DNA of 64,000 nucleotides, taken from the NCBI RefSeq assembly GCF_000017405.1, contig NC_009667.1, positions 2,714,001 to 2,778,000 on the forward strand. The letters run 5' to 3'. Positions 9,660 through 19,894 of the stretch are shown piece after piece. Below the pieces are notes generated by a model. That model worked only from the letters and a program-made list of their open reading frames with translations, ran no database searches and was not told the DNA's origin. A program made the position numbers and the translations under genes. Numbering within the stretch: position 1 is the first letter of the stretch; every line of letters begins with the position of its first letter. Origin of the DNA: Brucella anthropi ATCC 49188 (GTDB lineage: Bacteria > Pseudomonadota > Alphaproteobacteria > Rhizobiales > Rhizobiaceae).

Positions 9660-9935
9660 CTACGTGAACATAAGCAAGATCACGACCCCCAACACGATCC
9701 AGCCGATGACACGCATGGCAACCGGCAGAGGACGGGGCATGAACCGCACCGCGAGAAGCGCGAAAATGACGGTCAGAACGGGAAACCCGAAATAAAGGGC
9801 GGCGTAACCGCTCTGCCCTTCAAAAGAAGAGCCGAAGACGCCAAGCTTTTCGAGCGGTATCAGCGCAACCAGCGCTGCAAGAGCCGAAAGCAGCAACAGC
9901 AGCAATCTGTCGGAAATTTTGCAGAGCATCGTCAT
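9660..9935 (-). CDS. Small inner-membrane protein, unknown function
   Basis: This 91-residue protein is not recognised as a named family. It has three likely membrane segments: LLLLLLSALAALVALI near the N-terminus, FPVLTVIFALLAV in the middle and VIGWIVLGVVILLMF at the end. The ATG at 9935 starts three bases before the stop of the upstream membrane-protein gene would be cleared; a TTG at 9938 is the alternative. It is the last gene of the minus-strand group with the 187-residue membrane protein and holC. Confidence 0.75.
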   Translation of the reverse strand: MTMLCKISDRLLLLLLSALAALVALIPLEKLGVFGSSFEGQSGYAALYFGFPVLTVIFALLAVRFMPRPLPVAMRVIGWIVLGVVILLMFT

Positions 9936-9938
9936 CAA

Positions 9939-10502
9939 TCAGCTCTGGGGACGCAGGCGCGTGCGCATCAAGGCATAAAGACCGAATGCACCGAGGATCA
10001 GACCTATGGTCGTATAGACCTCGTCCGGCGTTTCCGCTCCACGACGCAATACGAGATCGGCTTTTGAAAGCTGAAGCCCATCCGTGTTTCCCTGCACCAG
10101 ACGGAACGCATAAAGCCCCGGAATGACTGGATCGATATCGCCCGCACTCTGGCGCAGAACGCTGCCATCCTGCGGGCGGTCCGTATTGATGGAACCGCTC
10201 GTCGAGGCGAAATCGAGCCCCTGAGAGAGAACCGGCTGGCCGTCGCGGCTGACCGCAAGGGTCACCGCCGAGCGCCTTTCCGCAGGTACGTAACCCGGCA
10301 AAGGCGTTGCATCAATGAACACACGCACCGGCCCATCGTCCGCCGACAGCCTGACTTCCTGTATCTTGAAGCCGCTTTGGCGGTTTTCAAGCATGGCCCA
10401 GCGCCCGATTTCGCTGCCGGTGAAATGGCGCATATACCAAGGATAACCGATGGCGAGCCCGAAACCGGCGACGATCATCAAAATAAATAGCAATCGCGTC
10501 AC
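9939..10502 (-). CDS. Bitopic membrane protein, unknown function
   Basis: The product has 187 residues if started at the GTG at 10502, whose codon overlaps the holC stop by four bases (GTGA). That start puts a membrane segment (LLFILMIVAGFGLAIG) at the N-terminus. A predicted extracytoplasmic beta-rich domain follows (GPVRVFIDATPLPG, SAVTLAVSRDGQPV), and a second membrane segment (TIGLILGAFGLYAL) ends before a basic tail. I do not recognise the family. The tight coupling to holC is probably positional rather than functional. Confidence 0.75.
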   Translation of the reverse strand: MTRLLFILMIVAGFGLAIGYPWYMRHFTGSEIGRWAMLENRQSGFKIQEVRLSADDGPVRVFIDATPLPGYVPAERRSAVTLAVSRDGQPVLSQGLDFASTSGSINTDRPQDGSVLRQSAGDIDPVIPGLYAFRLVQGNTDGLQLSKADLVLRRGAETPDEVYTTIGLILGAFGLYALMRTRLRPQS

Positions 10503-10948
10503 GCTTTGCGCTCCCAACGGCGATCGGGCGTTTGCTGCCAGTAGGTCAAGTCGTGGCTCCCCGCCTTGAAATTTTTCCACTGCCCTCGGGCAATATCGAG
10601 CTGATCCTGATCGTGGCCGTCGAACATGACGACAAGACGTTCATAGGCATCCGCCTGTTCCAGTCCTGCGCCTTCAACGAGAAAGCGCACCGTCGCTCCA
10701 TTCGGATTGGCTTCACTGGTCGTCAGCAGAACCGGCTGGTGTTCGGGATGAGGCTCTTTATCGGTGCCATGCGCCACGAAGGACGTATCGGAGAAGGTCC
10801 AGAGCAAACCATCCAGCGCATCGCGTCTTTCCTCGCTGACAGTCTGGATCGTGACGCGCCAGCCGCGCCCGAGCGAGCGCTCGACCAGACCGGGCAAGGC
10901 CTCATCGAGCGTCGATTCCGTCAGATGGTAGAAGAGAATTTCCGCCAT
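10499..10948 (-). CDS. holC: DNA polymerase III chi subunit
   Basis: HolC (chi) links the clamp-loader complex to single-stranded-DNA-binding protein at the fork. The 149-residue product starts with AEILFYHLTESTLDEALPGLVERSL and contains the family core (LLWTFSDTSFVAHG, PVLLTTSEANPNG, RLVVMFDGHD). It lies 73 bases after pepA, an order that is widespread in bacteria. Psi (HolD) is not visible, as expected in alphaproteobacteria. Confidence 0.95.
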   Translation of the reverse strand: MAEILFYHLTESTLDEALPGLVERSLGRGWRVTIQTVSEERRDALDGLLWTFSDTSFVAHGTDKEPHPEHQPVLLTTSEANPNGATVRFLVEGAGLEQADAYERLVVMFDGHDQDQLDIARGQWKNFKAGSHDLTYWQQTPDRRWERKA

Positions 10949-11021
10949 GCGCTATCCGTTTCGGGAATGGGTGAAGAAATTGATTCCGCTTCTCCACCCA
11001 TCCTTTTGTTTGGAAAAGATT

Positions 11022-12518
11022 TTAGCTTTCGAAATGATCCCGGACAAGGCGGTCCAGCAAGCGGACGCCATAACCTGAAGCCCATGTCTGGCTATACTCG
11101 TTTGCTGGCGACCCCATAGCCGTTCCGGCAACGTCGAGATGCGCCCAAGCGGTTTCGCCGACAAAGCGCTTCAGGAACTGTGCCGCCGTGATCGATCCGC
11201 CGTAACGGCCAGCGCTGTTCTTCATATCGGCAAACTTCGAATCGATCATCTTGTCGTATTCGGTGCCGAGCGGCAGGCGCCACAGCTTTTCACCGGTCAA
11301 CTGGCCTGCATCATAAAGCTGATCCGCAAGCTCGTCGTCATTGGAGAAGAGGCCGGCGTGATACTGGCCGAGAGCAACCATGACAGCGCCCGTAAGGGTG
11401 GCCAGATTGATGATGAAGCGCGGCTTGAAACGGTCATTCGTGTAGTGCAGCGCATCGGCGAGAACGAGACGGCCTTCGGCATCGGTGTTGATGACTTCAA
11501 TCGTCTGTCCCGACATGGATGTAACGATGTCACCCGGGCGCTGGGCATTGCCATCCGGCATGTTTTCAACAAGGCCGATAATGCCGATGGCATTGACCTT
11601 TGCCTTGCGTCCAGCCAGAGCGCGCATCAGACCAGTAACGGCTGCCGCGCCACCCATGTCGCCCTTCATGTCTTCCATGCCAGCGGCAGGCTTGATGGAA
11701 ATACCGCCCGTATCGAACACCACGCCCTTGCCGACAAAGGCAACCGGCTTTTCCTTGCTCTTCGCGCCCTGCCATTCCATGATAACCAGTCGCGGCGGGC
11801 GAACGGAACCCTGTGCCACGCCGAGAAGCGCGCCCATGCCGAGCTTCTTCATTTCCTTCTCGCCGAGAACCTCGATCTTCACGCCAAGCTTTTCGAGCTT
11901 TTCAGCTTCCTGTGCAAATTCGACCGGGCCGAGAATGTTCGCAGGCTCATTGACGAGATTGCGCGCCTGGATAACACCGTCCGCAACCGCTTCAGCAACT
12001 TCAAAAGCCCGCTTCGCCGTGTGCGGATCAGCGACGCAGATGCTGATCTTGGCAGCGTGTTTCGGATCGCCATTTTCCTCATTGTTCTTGCGCGTCTTGT
12101 AGCGCTCGAACTTGTAGGAGCGCAGAATCATACCAAGCGCGAGATCAGCTGCTTCGTCACCGGCAATGGTGGTTTCAGGCAATGCAAGCGTCACCGTTGC
12201 GCGCTCGGCTTTACCGATTCGTGAAAATGCAGCGCCGCCGATCTTCAACCAATCGTCATTGCCAAGCTTGCCCGGTTCACCGACGCCGACCAGAACAATC
12301 TTGTCGACACCGCTGGACGTGGTTTCGATCGCCTCAGCGGTCTTGCCGAGAGCACCGGTGAATCCGGAAATTTCGGCAATGCGCTTGATCTTTTCCGCAC
12401 CGCCAGCAGCCTGAGCCGCCTCATCCGCAAAGCCGCCGCCCTTGGCGACGAGGACGATGGACACGCCTTTTTCCGGTGCTGCAAAATCGCTGAAAGAGAT
12501 CGAAGGACGTTTAGACAT
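11022..12518 (-). CDS. pepA: Leucyl aminopeptidase (M17)
   Basis: PepA is a hexameric cytosolic dimetal aminopeptidase; in some bacteria it also binds DNA. The 498-residue product from the ATG at 12518 has the C-terminal catalytic domain with [11 protein letters not shown], the M17 signature [14 protein letters not shown] and the metal and base residues around them. The N-terminal macro-like domain is also present. The in-frame extension upstream of 12518 has no homology and would begin in the lptF promoter region. It is the first gene of the minus-strand group followed by holC. Confidence 0.97.
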   Translation of the reverse strand: MSKRPSISFSDFAAPEKGVSIVLVAKGGGFADEAAQAAGGAEKIKRIAEISGFTGALGKTAEAIETTSSGVDKIVLVGVGEPGKLGNDDWLKIGGAAFSRIGKAERATVTLALPETTIAGDEAADLALGMILRSYKFERYKTRKNNEENGDPKHAAKISICVADPHTAKRAFEVAEAVADGVIQARNLVNEPANILGPVEFAQEAEKLEKLGVKIEVLGEKEMKKLGMGALLGVAQGSVRPPRLVIMEWQGAKSKEKPVAFVGKGVVFDTGGISIKPAAGMEDMKGDMGGAAAVTGLMRALAGRKAKVNAIGIIGLVENMPDGNAQRPGDIVTSMSGQTIEVINTDAEGRLVLADALHYTNDRFKPRFIINLATLTGAVMVALGQYHAGLFSNDDELADQLYDAGQLTGEKLWRLPLGTEYDKMIDSKFADMKNSAGRYGGSITAAQFLKRFVGETAWAHLDVAGTAMGSPANEYSQTWASGYGVRLLDRLVRDHFES

Positions 12519-12906
12519 GACAACTCCAAACTTGGTGTCGATTTGAGAATGACACGATTGTGTCGCGACTTTTCCCCACTCATGTGAGACGAATATGGCG
12601 AAACAGCAAGAGTTGATGCTAGATTGTCCAGTTTTAGCCCGAGGAAAACCGTGCAGGACACAATTGCAAACCCGTCTTACCTGCTCCGCACAAAAACTGG
12701 TTGCCATGAGCCGACTCATCGCTCATTAACAGGGCCCATTAATGGGAGTAGCAGAGCTGGCATCTTCCTAATGCTTTTAGTAGTCTGTTAACCGCGTTTA
12801 TTGGGCCAATCTTAGCCAAGCGTCATTAAGTTTAATGATTATCACGAGTGCTGCTGCCCTTTCGGGTGCGCACTCCTTCAACGGAACCGGGATGTAGACT
12901 CCACCT
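12519..12906. other. Divergent promoter region pepA / lptF
   Basis: No gene is visible in these 388 bases. It must hold the promoters for pepA (minus) and the lptF-lptG-lptD operon (plus). No clear -35/-10 pair or regulator site was recognised. Confidence 0.5.
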
Positions 12907-14115
12907 ATGCGATTGATTGAGTTGTACATCTTGCGCCGGGTGGCGATCATGTTCCTAGCAGTGCTTGGGGCGGCGGTCGGTATTACCTGGACTGTGCAGG
13001 TGCTCCAGCGCATCGACTTTCTGACCACAAGCGGACAGACATTCCAGACCATCATTCAGTTCAGCTCGCTGTTGATCCCGTCGGCCATCCCTCTCGTGAT
13101 GCCGTTTGCGCTGATTATTGCGATCACCCAGACGCTTTCGACGATGAACCAGGATTCCGAGCTCGTCGTCATCAATGCGTCGGGCGCACCGCGCAGCGCG
13201 GTCATGCGTCCAATCCTGATTCTTGCAGCCGTCATTTCCGTCGTCTCGTTTCTCGTCGCCAATTATGTCGATCCCTATGCGCGCATGAACATGCGCGCGA
13301 TGATTGCCAATGCCAGCGCCGACCTGATGAATGTCATCGTTCAGGAAGGCAACTTCCGGAAACTGGCGGATAATCTCTATATTCAGGTCGCAGAACGACG
13401 CGCAGACGGCAGCATTGGCGGGCTTTTCATTGCCGATTCACGCGATCCGTCGCTCGACCTCATCTATTACGCCGCAGATGGCGCGATTGCGTCGACGCCG
13501 ACTGGCGACATGCTTTTGATGCAGAACGGTGAAGTGCAGCGGCGTGATGTGTCGGATGGCACCGTCTCGATCATCAAGTTCAATTCCTACGCATTCGATC
13601 TCAGCCAGTTCGCCTCGGCTGGCGACGATTTCGTTATCTACGCGAAGGATCGTCCGCTTTCCTACCTGTTGAATCCGGACCCGAACGATCCGATCCTTCA
13701 GACCCGTCCATTGCGCTACAAGGCCGAATTGCATCGCCGTCTGACGCAATGGCTCTATCCGGTTGTCTTTGCAATGATCGCACTGGCTTTTGCGGGCGAT
13801 TCCCGCTCGCATCGCGAAGCCCGCGTATCGGCGTCCTTCTCGGCGATCAGCACCGCCCTTCTCGTCTATTGGGCAGGCTATTTCGCGTCCGACCGGGCAG
13901 ACAAGGATGCAGGCTATATCGTTGTCATGTATCTCGTTCCTGCCGCTGTCATTCTTGTGACGGGCTTTGCGCTCGCTACCGGGCGACGGATCGGCCTGCC
14001 GGACAAATGGAACGACCGTATTCTCGACAATTTCGACAATCTGAGAAACCGTGTTTCGGAGCGCTATGCCCGTCTCACTGGACGTTCGCGCAATAAAGCC
14101 GGAGGTCAGGCATGA
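12907..14115 (+). CDS. lptF: LPS export permease LptF
   Basis: LptF is one of the two membrane permeases of the LptB2FG transporter that extracts lipopolysaccharide from the inner membrane. The 402-residue product has the YjgP/YjgQ layout: three membrane helices near the N-terminus (RRVAIMFLAVLGAAVGI; LLIPSAIPLVMPFALII), a periplasmic beta-jellyroll and three helices near the C-terminus (YPVVFAMIALAF; VVMYLVPAAVILVTGFAL). Its stop overlaps lptG by four bases (ATGA). Confidence 0.97.
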   Translation: MRLIELYILRRVAIMFLAVLGAAVGITWTVQVLQRIDFLTTSGQTFQTIIQFSSLLIPSAIPLVMPFALIIAITQTLSTMNQDSELVVINASGAPRSAVMRPILILAAVISVVSFLVANYVDPYARMNMRAMIANASADLMNVIVQEGNFRKLADNLYIQVAERRADGSIGGLFIADSRDPSLDLIYYAADGAIASTPTGDMLLMQNGEVQRRDVSDGTVSIIKFNSYAFDLSQFASAGDDFVIYAKDRPLSYLLNPDPNDPILQTRPLRYKAELHRRLTQWLYPVVFAMIALAFAGDSRSHREARVSASFSAISTALLVYWAGYFASDRADKDAGYIVVMYLVPAAVILVTGFALATGRRIGLPDKWNDRILDNFDNLRNRVSERYARLTGRSRNKAGGQA

Positions 14116-15200
14116 TCGGCTGGACGCTTGGACGCTATTTCTTCATCCGCTACGTGCAGATCACGTTCTATTTTCTGCTCGGTATCTTTGCATTGTCCCT
14201 GCTTCTCGATTTTACCGAGAATGCGAGCAAGCTTTCGAACCTGCCGGACTATTCGGTATGGGCGGCGCTTGGCCTTTCCGCCATGCGCGTTCCGTTCATC
14301 ATGCAGCAGATGATCCCGTTCGTTGCCCTGTTTTCCGCAATGGCGACGCTCATCTCGCTCAACAGAAAATACGAACTCGTTGTCGCCCGCTCCGTTGGCG
14401 TGTCGGCCTGGCAATTCCTTCTGCCTGCCTGTTTCGGCGCTTTCCTGTTTGGCCTTGCCACCATCTTCATCCTCAATCCGTTTGCTGCCTACGGCTTTGC
14501 CAAGGCCGACGAGATTGCATCGACATGGAAGACCGGCAAGGTTACCGACGTTTCCGCCTTGCGCGATCCTTGGCTGCGCCAGAAAACGGATGAAGGCGAA
14601 ACCATCATCGGCGCAAAAAGCATTCTGGATCAGGGCGCGACACTTGCCGATGCGACATTCATTCAGTTCGATGAAAAGAAGAACATCAAGGTCCGTTACG
14701 ATGCGCGGACTGCGCAGCTGAAGGACGGTCATTGGGAGCTTACCGACGTGACGCGATTCGCGCGCGGCGAAGAACCCCAGAAAATGGCGAGTTTCCAGAT
14801 AGAGACGCAGCTGCGCCCGGAATATGTGGAAGAGAAGCTCGCGACGCCCGACACGATCCCCTTCACGCAGTTGCGTCACAAGATCGAAGTCGCGCGTTCG
14901 TTCGGTTATTCGGCAAACGCATTTGACATGCAATACCAGTCACTTCTGGCATTGCCGGCATTGCTGATGGCGATGACTCTCATTGCTGCAACAGTGTCGT
15001 TGAAATTTGTGCGATTTGGTCAGTCAGGAGCGATGATTCTGGGTGGCGTTATCGCAGGCTTCATGCTTTATGTCGTTTCGGTGCTGGTGAAGGCATTCGG
15101 GAATGCGGGATTCGTTCCGCCGTTCGTGGCTGCCTGGGTTCCGGTTGTTATCGCGACATTCTTTGGTGTCTCCTTTCTGTTGCATAAGGAGGATGGTTAG
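14112..15200 (+). CDS. lptG: LPS export permease LptG
   Basis: LptG is the second permease of LptB2FG and pairs with LptF. The 362 residues show the same YjgP/YjgQ architecture: IRYVQITFYFLLGIFALSLL and the following two helices, a periplasmic domain from about 100 to 260, then C-terminal helices (LPALLMAMTLIAATVSL, VIAGFMLYVVSVLVKAF). It starts inside the lptF stop, and its own TAG overlaps the lptD GTG by one base, so the three genes form one translationally coupled unit. Confidence 0.97.
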   Translation: MIGWTLGRYFFIRYVQITFYFLLGIFALSLLLDFTENASKLSNLPDYSVWAALGLSAMRVPFIMQQMIPFVALFSAMATLISLNRKYELVVARSVGVSAWQFLLPACFGAFLFGLATIFILNPFAAYGFAKADEIASTWKTGKVTDVSALRDPWLRQKTDEGETIIGAKSILDQGATLADATFIQFDEKKNIKVRYDARTAQLKDGHWELTDVTRFARGEEPQKMASFQIETQLRPEYVEEKLATPDTIPFTQLRHKIEVARSFGYSANAFDMQYQSLLALPALLMAMTLIAATVSLKFVRFGQSGAMILGGVIAGFMLYVVSVLVKAFGNAGFVPPFVAAWVPVVIATFFGVSFLLHKEDG

Positions 15201-17560
15201 TGGGTTTGAGTAACGCCCGCATGGTATTGCCCCATTCGCTCTCGCGTCTTGCGCGCGGGACTGCCTTGGCGTGCGTCCTTGCTTTACCTTTCATTTCTGT
15301 CGCAGCCCTGCCCTCACCCGCATCGGCACAGGACGCTCTCGCATCCAATTATGAGAGCGATCCGAATGCGCGCATGCTTCTGCAAGCAGACGAGCTCGTC
15401 TATGATCGCGACATCAATACCGTCACGGCTCAGGGCAAGGTGCGTATCGAGTATGACGGCAACCATCTCGTCGCCGACAAGGTAACCTATAACCAGCAGA
15501 CGCGGCGCATGACCGCGACGGGTAATGTTGAGATCGTCGAACGCGACGGCAACAAGATCTACTCCGAACATATGGATGTCACCGACAGTTTCCGCGACGG
15601 CTTCGTAAACGGCCTTCGCGTCGAGACGACGGATAACACCCGCTTTGCCGCCGAAAGCGCTGAACGCAGTAACGGCGAAATCACGACGTTCAACAATGGC
15701 GTCTATACGGCCTGCGAACCCTGCGCGAAGAATCCGGACAAGCCTGTTCTCTGGCAGATCAAGGCGCGCAAGATCATCTGGAACAGCACGACGAAGACGG
15801 TTCGTTTTGAACATGGCCGCTTCGAGTTCTTTGGTATGCCACTTGCCTATTTCCCGGCATTCGAGATGGCAGACCCGACGGTGAAGCGCAAGAGCGGCTT
15901 CCTGTTTCCGGGTTTCTCCTACAAGGACGATCTCGGCTTCGGCATCAAGAACTCGTATTTCTGGGCACTTGCGCCGAATTACGACGTGACCCTTTCGTCG
16001 ACCTATTACACGAAGCAGGGCTTCCTGACCGAAGCCGAATGGCGTCATCGCCTGGAAAATGGCACATACAATCTTCGTATTGCTGGCATTCACCAGAACA
16101 AGCCGGGCGAATTCGATGTAAACACCGTTGACCGCGAAGAAGACAATCGCGGCATGGTCGCATCGAAAGGCGATTTCAATCTTAATTCGCGCTGGCGTTT
16201 TGGTTGGGATGTGATGGCACAGACCGACCGGAATTTCAGCCGCACTTATTCTCTTGACGGCTACGGTGCCGAAACTCAGGTTTCCAAAATATACCTTACG
16301 GGTATTAATAACCGGAATTATTTCGACCTGAACTTCTACCGTTTCAATGTGCAGGAATCTCTCTTGTCGGATAATCCGAACGAGATGCATTCGAAGCAGC
16401 CGTGGGTTTTCCCAAGTCTGGATTATTCCTACACGATGCCTGAGCCGGTCTATGGCGGTGAGCTGAACTTCAATACCAATCTGCAGGTTCTTTATCGTCA
16501 GAATGCAAATTATACGCCTCTCGGCACGAGGTTCCCTCGCGTTCCAGGCTTCGACGGAACCAATGCACGTCTGACTACCGAAGCGGAATGGAAACGCACA
16601 TTCATCACGCCTGCCGGTCTGGTCATCACGCCGTTGCTGGCACTGCGCGGTGACGCCATTGGCGCCAATACGAACTTCAATCTGGCAGATGCTGGCTATA
16701 CGGATGCACTCGTGCGTTCGGAAGCGCTTCGCGCCATGGCAACCGCAGGGCTTGAACTGCGCTGGCCGATCCTGTTCTCGACCACCAGCTCAACCCATAT
16801 CATCGAGCCGATTGCCCAGCTTTATGTTCGCAACAACGAACGCTATGCAGGCGAGTTGCCGAATGAAGATGCCCAGAGCTTTGTCTTCGACGCGACGAAC
16901 CTGTTCTCGCGCGACAAGTTCTCCGGTTATGATCGTGTTGAAGGTGGCACCCGTGCCAATCTCGGCGTCCGCTATTCGGGCAACTTCAACAATAGCGATT
17001 GGGCGCTTTATGCTCTCGGCGGTCAGTCATTCCAGCTGGGTGGCGTAAACTCCTACGGCACAAGCGATTTCGTGAATGTCGGCGCAGATTCCGGCCTGCA
17101 AGATGCCCGCTCCGACTATGTTGCCATGATCGGCACGTCCAACTCGACAGGACTTGCTCTGGCTGCGCGCGGACGTTTCGACAAGGACAGTTTCGCAGTT
17201 CAGCGCGGCGAGCTTGAAGCCCAGCAGAGCTGGCAAAAGCTGACAGTTTCTGCACAATACGCCTATATCGCGCCGCAGCCGGCCTACGGATATAGTGATC
17301 TTCGTCAGGAAGTTACGGGTTCGGCAACAGCGCGTATCAATACGAACTGGCGCGTTTTCGGCTCAGGCACCTACGATATGGTATCTGAAACCTTGGTCCG
17401 CGCATCGTCAGGCCTCGCCTATGATGATGAGTGCTTCACGTATTCCATGGCTTATGTCCAAACCCGCAATCCGGGTGATGATAAAGCGTCCCATAGCGTT
17501 GGCTTCAACATTTCGCTGCGCACCCTCGGCGACATAGGCAGCGGTAATCAGACTTTCTAA
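15200..17560 (+). CDS. lptD: LPS-assembly outer-membrane protein LptD
   Basis: LptD is the outer-membrane barrel that, with LptE, inserts LPS into the outer leaflet. The 786-residue product begins at a GTG at 15200 with an AAGGAGG ribosome-binding site just upstream. A signal peptide (ALACVLALPFISVAALPSP) precedes an OstA/LptA-like N-terminal domain (LLQADELVYDRDINTVTAQG) and a long C-terminal barrel rich in aromatic strands. Cysteines in YTACEPCAKN and DECFTYSM could form the inter-domain disulfides known for LptD. A terminator follows. Confidence 0.97.
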   Translation: MGLSNARMVLPHSLSRLARGTALACVLALPFISVAALPSPASAQDALASNYESDPNARMLLQADELVYDRDINTVTAQGKVRIEYDGNHLVADKVTYNQQTRRMTATGNVEIVERDGNKIYSEHMDVTDSFRDGFVNGLRVETTDNTRFAAESAERSNGEITTFNNGVYTACEPCAKNPDKPVLWQIKARKIIWNSTTKTVRFEHGRFEFFGMPLAYFPAFEMADPTVKRKSGFLFPGFSYKDDLGFGIKNSYFWALAPNYDVTLSSTYYTKQGFLTEAEWRHRLENGTYNLRIAGIHQNKPGEFDVNTVDREEDNRGMVASKGDFNLNSRWRFGWDVMAQTDRNFSRTYSLDGYGAETQVSKIYLTGINNRNYFDLNFYRFNVQESLLSDNPNEMHSKQPWVFPSLDYSYTMPEPVYGGELNFNTNLQVLYRQNANYTPLGTRFPRVPGFDGTNARLTTEAEWKRTFITPAGLVITPLLALRGDAIGANTNFNLADAGYTDALVRSEALRAMATAGLELRWPILFSTTSSTHIIEPIAQLYVRNNERYAGELPNEDAQSFVFDATNLFSRDKFSGYDRVEGGTRANLGVRYSGNFNNSDWALYALGGQSFQLGGVNSYGTSDFVNVGADSGLQDARSDYVAMIGTSNSTGLALAARGRFDKDSFAVQRGELEAQQSWQKLTVSAQYAYIAPQPAYGYSDLRQEVTGSATARINTNWRVFGSGTYDMVSETLVRASSGLAYDDECFTYSMAYVQTRNPGDDKASHSVGFNISLRTLGDIGSGNQTF

Positions 17561-17569
17561 TCTTGATGG

Positions 17570-17596
17570 ACCGGAAGCGTTGGAAATGCTTCCGGT
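17570..17596 (+). terminator. Terminator after lptD
   Basis: Perfect 9-base arms ACCGGAAGC (17570-17578) and GCTTCCGGT (17588-17596) flank a 9-base loop and are followed by CTTTCC. This ends the lpt operon before the separately promoted chaperone gene. Confidence 0.8.
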
Positions 17597-17764
17597 CTTT
17601 CCATTTAATGCGACAAAGAAATTTGCTCATCAAAGCCTGATTTGGCATCCATTCTTCAGTATTCAGACGATACAAGCTTCCTAAAATAGCTTTTGGGTCA
17701 TTGTTTCGCCGCACTAGCTCATCTATACAGGCAGCTTATGATCAGCCGCTGATATGATTGCTTG

Positions 17765-17793
17765 TTGGGCTGAATAGCGGCAATGACTATAAT
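17765..17793 (+). promoter_or_regulatory. Putative sigma-70 promoter for the SurA-like gene
   Basis: TTGGGC (17765-17770) is spaced 17 bases from a perfect TATAAT (17788-17793). Transcription would begin near 17800. This favours the downstream start codon at 17850 over the upstream in-frame ATG at 17799, which would be leaderless. Confidence 0.65.
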
Positions 17794-17849
17794 GGGATAT
17801 GTCCGGTAAGGATTGTCGTTCGTCGACCGGAAGGAATCGGGAAAGAAAG

Positions 17850-18809
17850 ATGATGATTGCAAGACCTCTCTTCGCCTCCATGCTGAGCGCCGCAGTTTGC
17901 CTGACGACGCTTGGAACCGTTGCGGTTCCGGCATTTGCTGCAGGTGCAGGGTCCGAGGTCAAAGTCATCGTTTCCGGCAATGCCATTACAAACAGCGACA
18001 TTCAGCACCGCGTCGCGTTCCTGAAGCTGCAACGCAAGGGTGGCAATCTCAGTCAGGTCGCGAAAGAAGAACTGACCGATGAAATGTTGAAGCGCATCGA
18101 AATGAAATCGCGCAGCATCAACATTACCGACCAGCAGGTCGATGAGGCTTATGCCGGGTTTGCCAGCCGCAACAAGATGAGCCTGGCTCAGCTCAATCAG
18201 TTGATGAACCAGTCAGGTGTTACGCCCGACCATTTCAAGAAATACATCATGGTCCAGATGGGCTGGGGCCGCCTCGTCAGTGCCCGTTTCCGCGCGACCG
18301 GCATGGTCAGTGAACAGGAAGCCGTTCAACGCATGTTGAAGGATGGCGGTAAGAAGCCTGTGGCAACCGAATATCGCCTTCAGCAGGTCATTTTCGTGAT
18401 CCCCGCTTCCAAACGCTCTCCTGCCCTGCTTTCCAAGCGCAAGCAGGAAGCCAATGCGCTTCGCTCGCGCTTCCAGAGCTGTGACGCGACCCGTCAGCAG
18501 GCCAAAGGCATTCTTGACGTGACCGTCCGCGATCTCGGCCGCATCATCGAACAGCAATTGCCGAACGAGTGGGCGAAAGCGGTCAAGGCAACATCCGTCG
18601 GTGGCACGACCCCGCCACAGGAAACCGAAAAGGGCGTGGAATTCCTGGCAGTCTGCTCGACCCGCCAGATATCGGATGACCGCGTTGCTCAGCTCGTCTT
18701 CTCCATGGAAGGTGCGGATTCCCCTGCTGGCCAGGAAAAGAAAGCCGAACAGCTCAGCGAGAAATATCTGAAGGAACTGCGCGAAAAGGCGACGATCGTT
18801 AATCGCTAA
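17850..18809 (+). CDS. SurA-like periplasmic chaperone / peptidyl-prolyl isomerase
   Basis: The 319-residue product from the ATG at 17850 begins with a signal peptide (basic start, ASMLSAAVCLTTLGTVAV, cleavage near AFA). It has a SurA N-terminal-type helical domain (ITNSDIQHRVAFLKLQRK, LTDEMLKRIEMKS, AGFASRNKMS) and a degenerate parvulin-like region (YRLQQVIFVIPA, LGRIIEQQLPNEW). SurA-type proteins escort outer-membrane barrels through the periplasm, and the position after lptD and before pdxA and rsmA matches the surA locus of many proteobacteria. Isomerase activity cannot be judged by eye. Confidence 0.9.
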   Translation: MMIARPLFASMLSAAVCLTTLGTVAVPAFAAGAGSEVKVIVSGNAITNSDIQHRVAFLKLQRKGGNLSQVAKEELTDEMLKRIEMKSRSINITDQQVDEAYAGFASRNKMSLAQLNQLMNQSGVTPDHFKKYIMVQMGWGRLVSARFRATGMVSEQEAVQRMLKDGGKKPVATEYRLQQVIFVIPASKRSPALLSKRKQEANALRSRFQSCDATRQQAKGILDVTVRDLGRIIEQQLPNEWAKAVKATSVGGTTPPQETEKGVEFLAVCSTRQISDDRVAQLVFSMEGADSPAGQEKKAEQLSEKYLKELREKATIVNR

Positions 18810-18836
18810 ACCGACCGGACGGTTCATCCGTCCTCT

Positions 18837-19880
18837 ATGGAATATGACGTGATGTCCGCCGCACCTGTTCCTCTCCTCGCTATCAGCATTGGCGACCCTT
18901 CTGGCATCGGCCCCGATGTTGTGCTTGCAGCCTGGCTTCGGCGCAGCGAACTTTCGCTGCCGCCTTTCGCCTTGCTGGCAGATCCGCTGCAACTGGCTGC
19001 CCGTGCACGACACCTTGGTCTTGATGTTGAGATAGAGGTTATTTCCACTATATCTGCCGCAAGCAGTGTCTTTTCTCGTGCGTTGCCGGTGCTTCCGCTC
19101 GAGAACAAGCTGACGGATAATGTCGGGAAGCCGTTGCCAGAAAACGCTGCAGGCATCATCGAAGCCATCGAGCGCGCGGTCGCGCTCACACTGAAAGGTG
19201 AGGCTTCGGCAGTCGTTACCTGCCCAATCTCGAAGAAGCCGCTTTATGAAGCCGGGTTTCAGCATCCCGGCCATACGGAATTTCTGGCGGAACTGGCAAG
19301 CAAACATCTTGGAAAGCCTGTTACGCCGGTCATGATGCTGGCCGGGCCACAGCTTCGCGCCGTTCCGGTCACCATACACATTCCGCTTTCCGAAGTACCC
19401 GTACGCTTGCGTACTGCCGATATCATCGAAGTATCGCGGATCACCGCCACCGAACTGCGCGAACGGTTCGGCATCGCATCACCCCGTCTGGCCATATCCG
19501 GACTCAACCCGCATGCGGGCGAAGGCGGAGCCATGGGCAAAGAGGATGATGTCGTCATCCTTCCCGCAATCGAGGCGTTGCGCCATGAGGGGATCAATGC
19601 GCGCGGCCCCCTGCCCGCTGATACGATGTTTCACGCGCCAGCCCGCGCAACCTATGATGCTGCGGTCTGCATGTATCACGATCAGGCTCTTATCCCTGCC
19701 AAAGCGCTGGCTTTCGACGAAACCGTGAATGTAACGCTCGGGCTTCCCTTCATTCGCACATCGCCAGACCATGGCACGGCTTTTGACATTGCGGGCAAAG
19801 GCATCGCCCGCCCGGACAGCCTTGTCGCGGCTATTCGCCTTGCGCAAGAACTGGCTGAGAATGCAGCCAACGGACATTAA
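18837..19880 (+). CDS. pdxA: 4-hydroxythreonine-4-phosphate dehydrogenase
   Basis: PdxA oxidises 4-phosphohydroxy-L-threonine in pyridoxal-5-phosphate synthesis and is metal-dependent. The 347-residue product has the conserved N-terminal [14 protein letters not shown], the metal-binding His in [11 protein letters not shown], the [11 protein letters not shown] motif and the terminal region [13 protein letters not shown] with the [16 protein letters not shown] segment. The start may be the ATG at 18837 or the ATG at 18852; neither has a strong ribosome-binding site. It lies 27 bases after the chaperone gene and 14 before rsmA. Confidence 0.97.
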   Translation: MEYDVMSAAPVPLLAISIGDPSGIGPDVVLAAWLRRSELSLPPFALLADPLQLAARARHLGLDVEIEVISTISAASSVFSRALPVLPLENKLTDNVGKPLPENAAGIIEAIERAVALTLKGEASAVVTCPISKKPLYEAGFQHPGHTEFLAELASKHLGKPVTPVMMLAGPQLRAVPVTIHIPLSEVPVRLRTADIIEVSRITATELRERFGIASPRLAISGLNPHAGEGGAMGKEDDVVILPAIEALRHEGINARGPLPADTMFHAPARATYDAAVCMYHDQALIPAKALAFDETVNVTLGLPFIRTSPDHGTAFDIAGKGIARPDSLVAAIRLAQELAENAANGH

Positions 19881-19894
19881 CGAGTACAAATGGC

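Noticed and set aside
11139..12224. 361-codon plus-strand ORF opposite pepA
   Set aside because: It lies wholly opposite a well-supported gene and has low-complexity, non-domain composition.
15314..16390. 358-codon minus-strand ORF opposite lptD
   Set aside because: Antisense shadow of lptD; no motif is visible.
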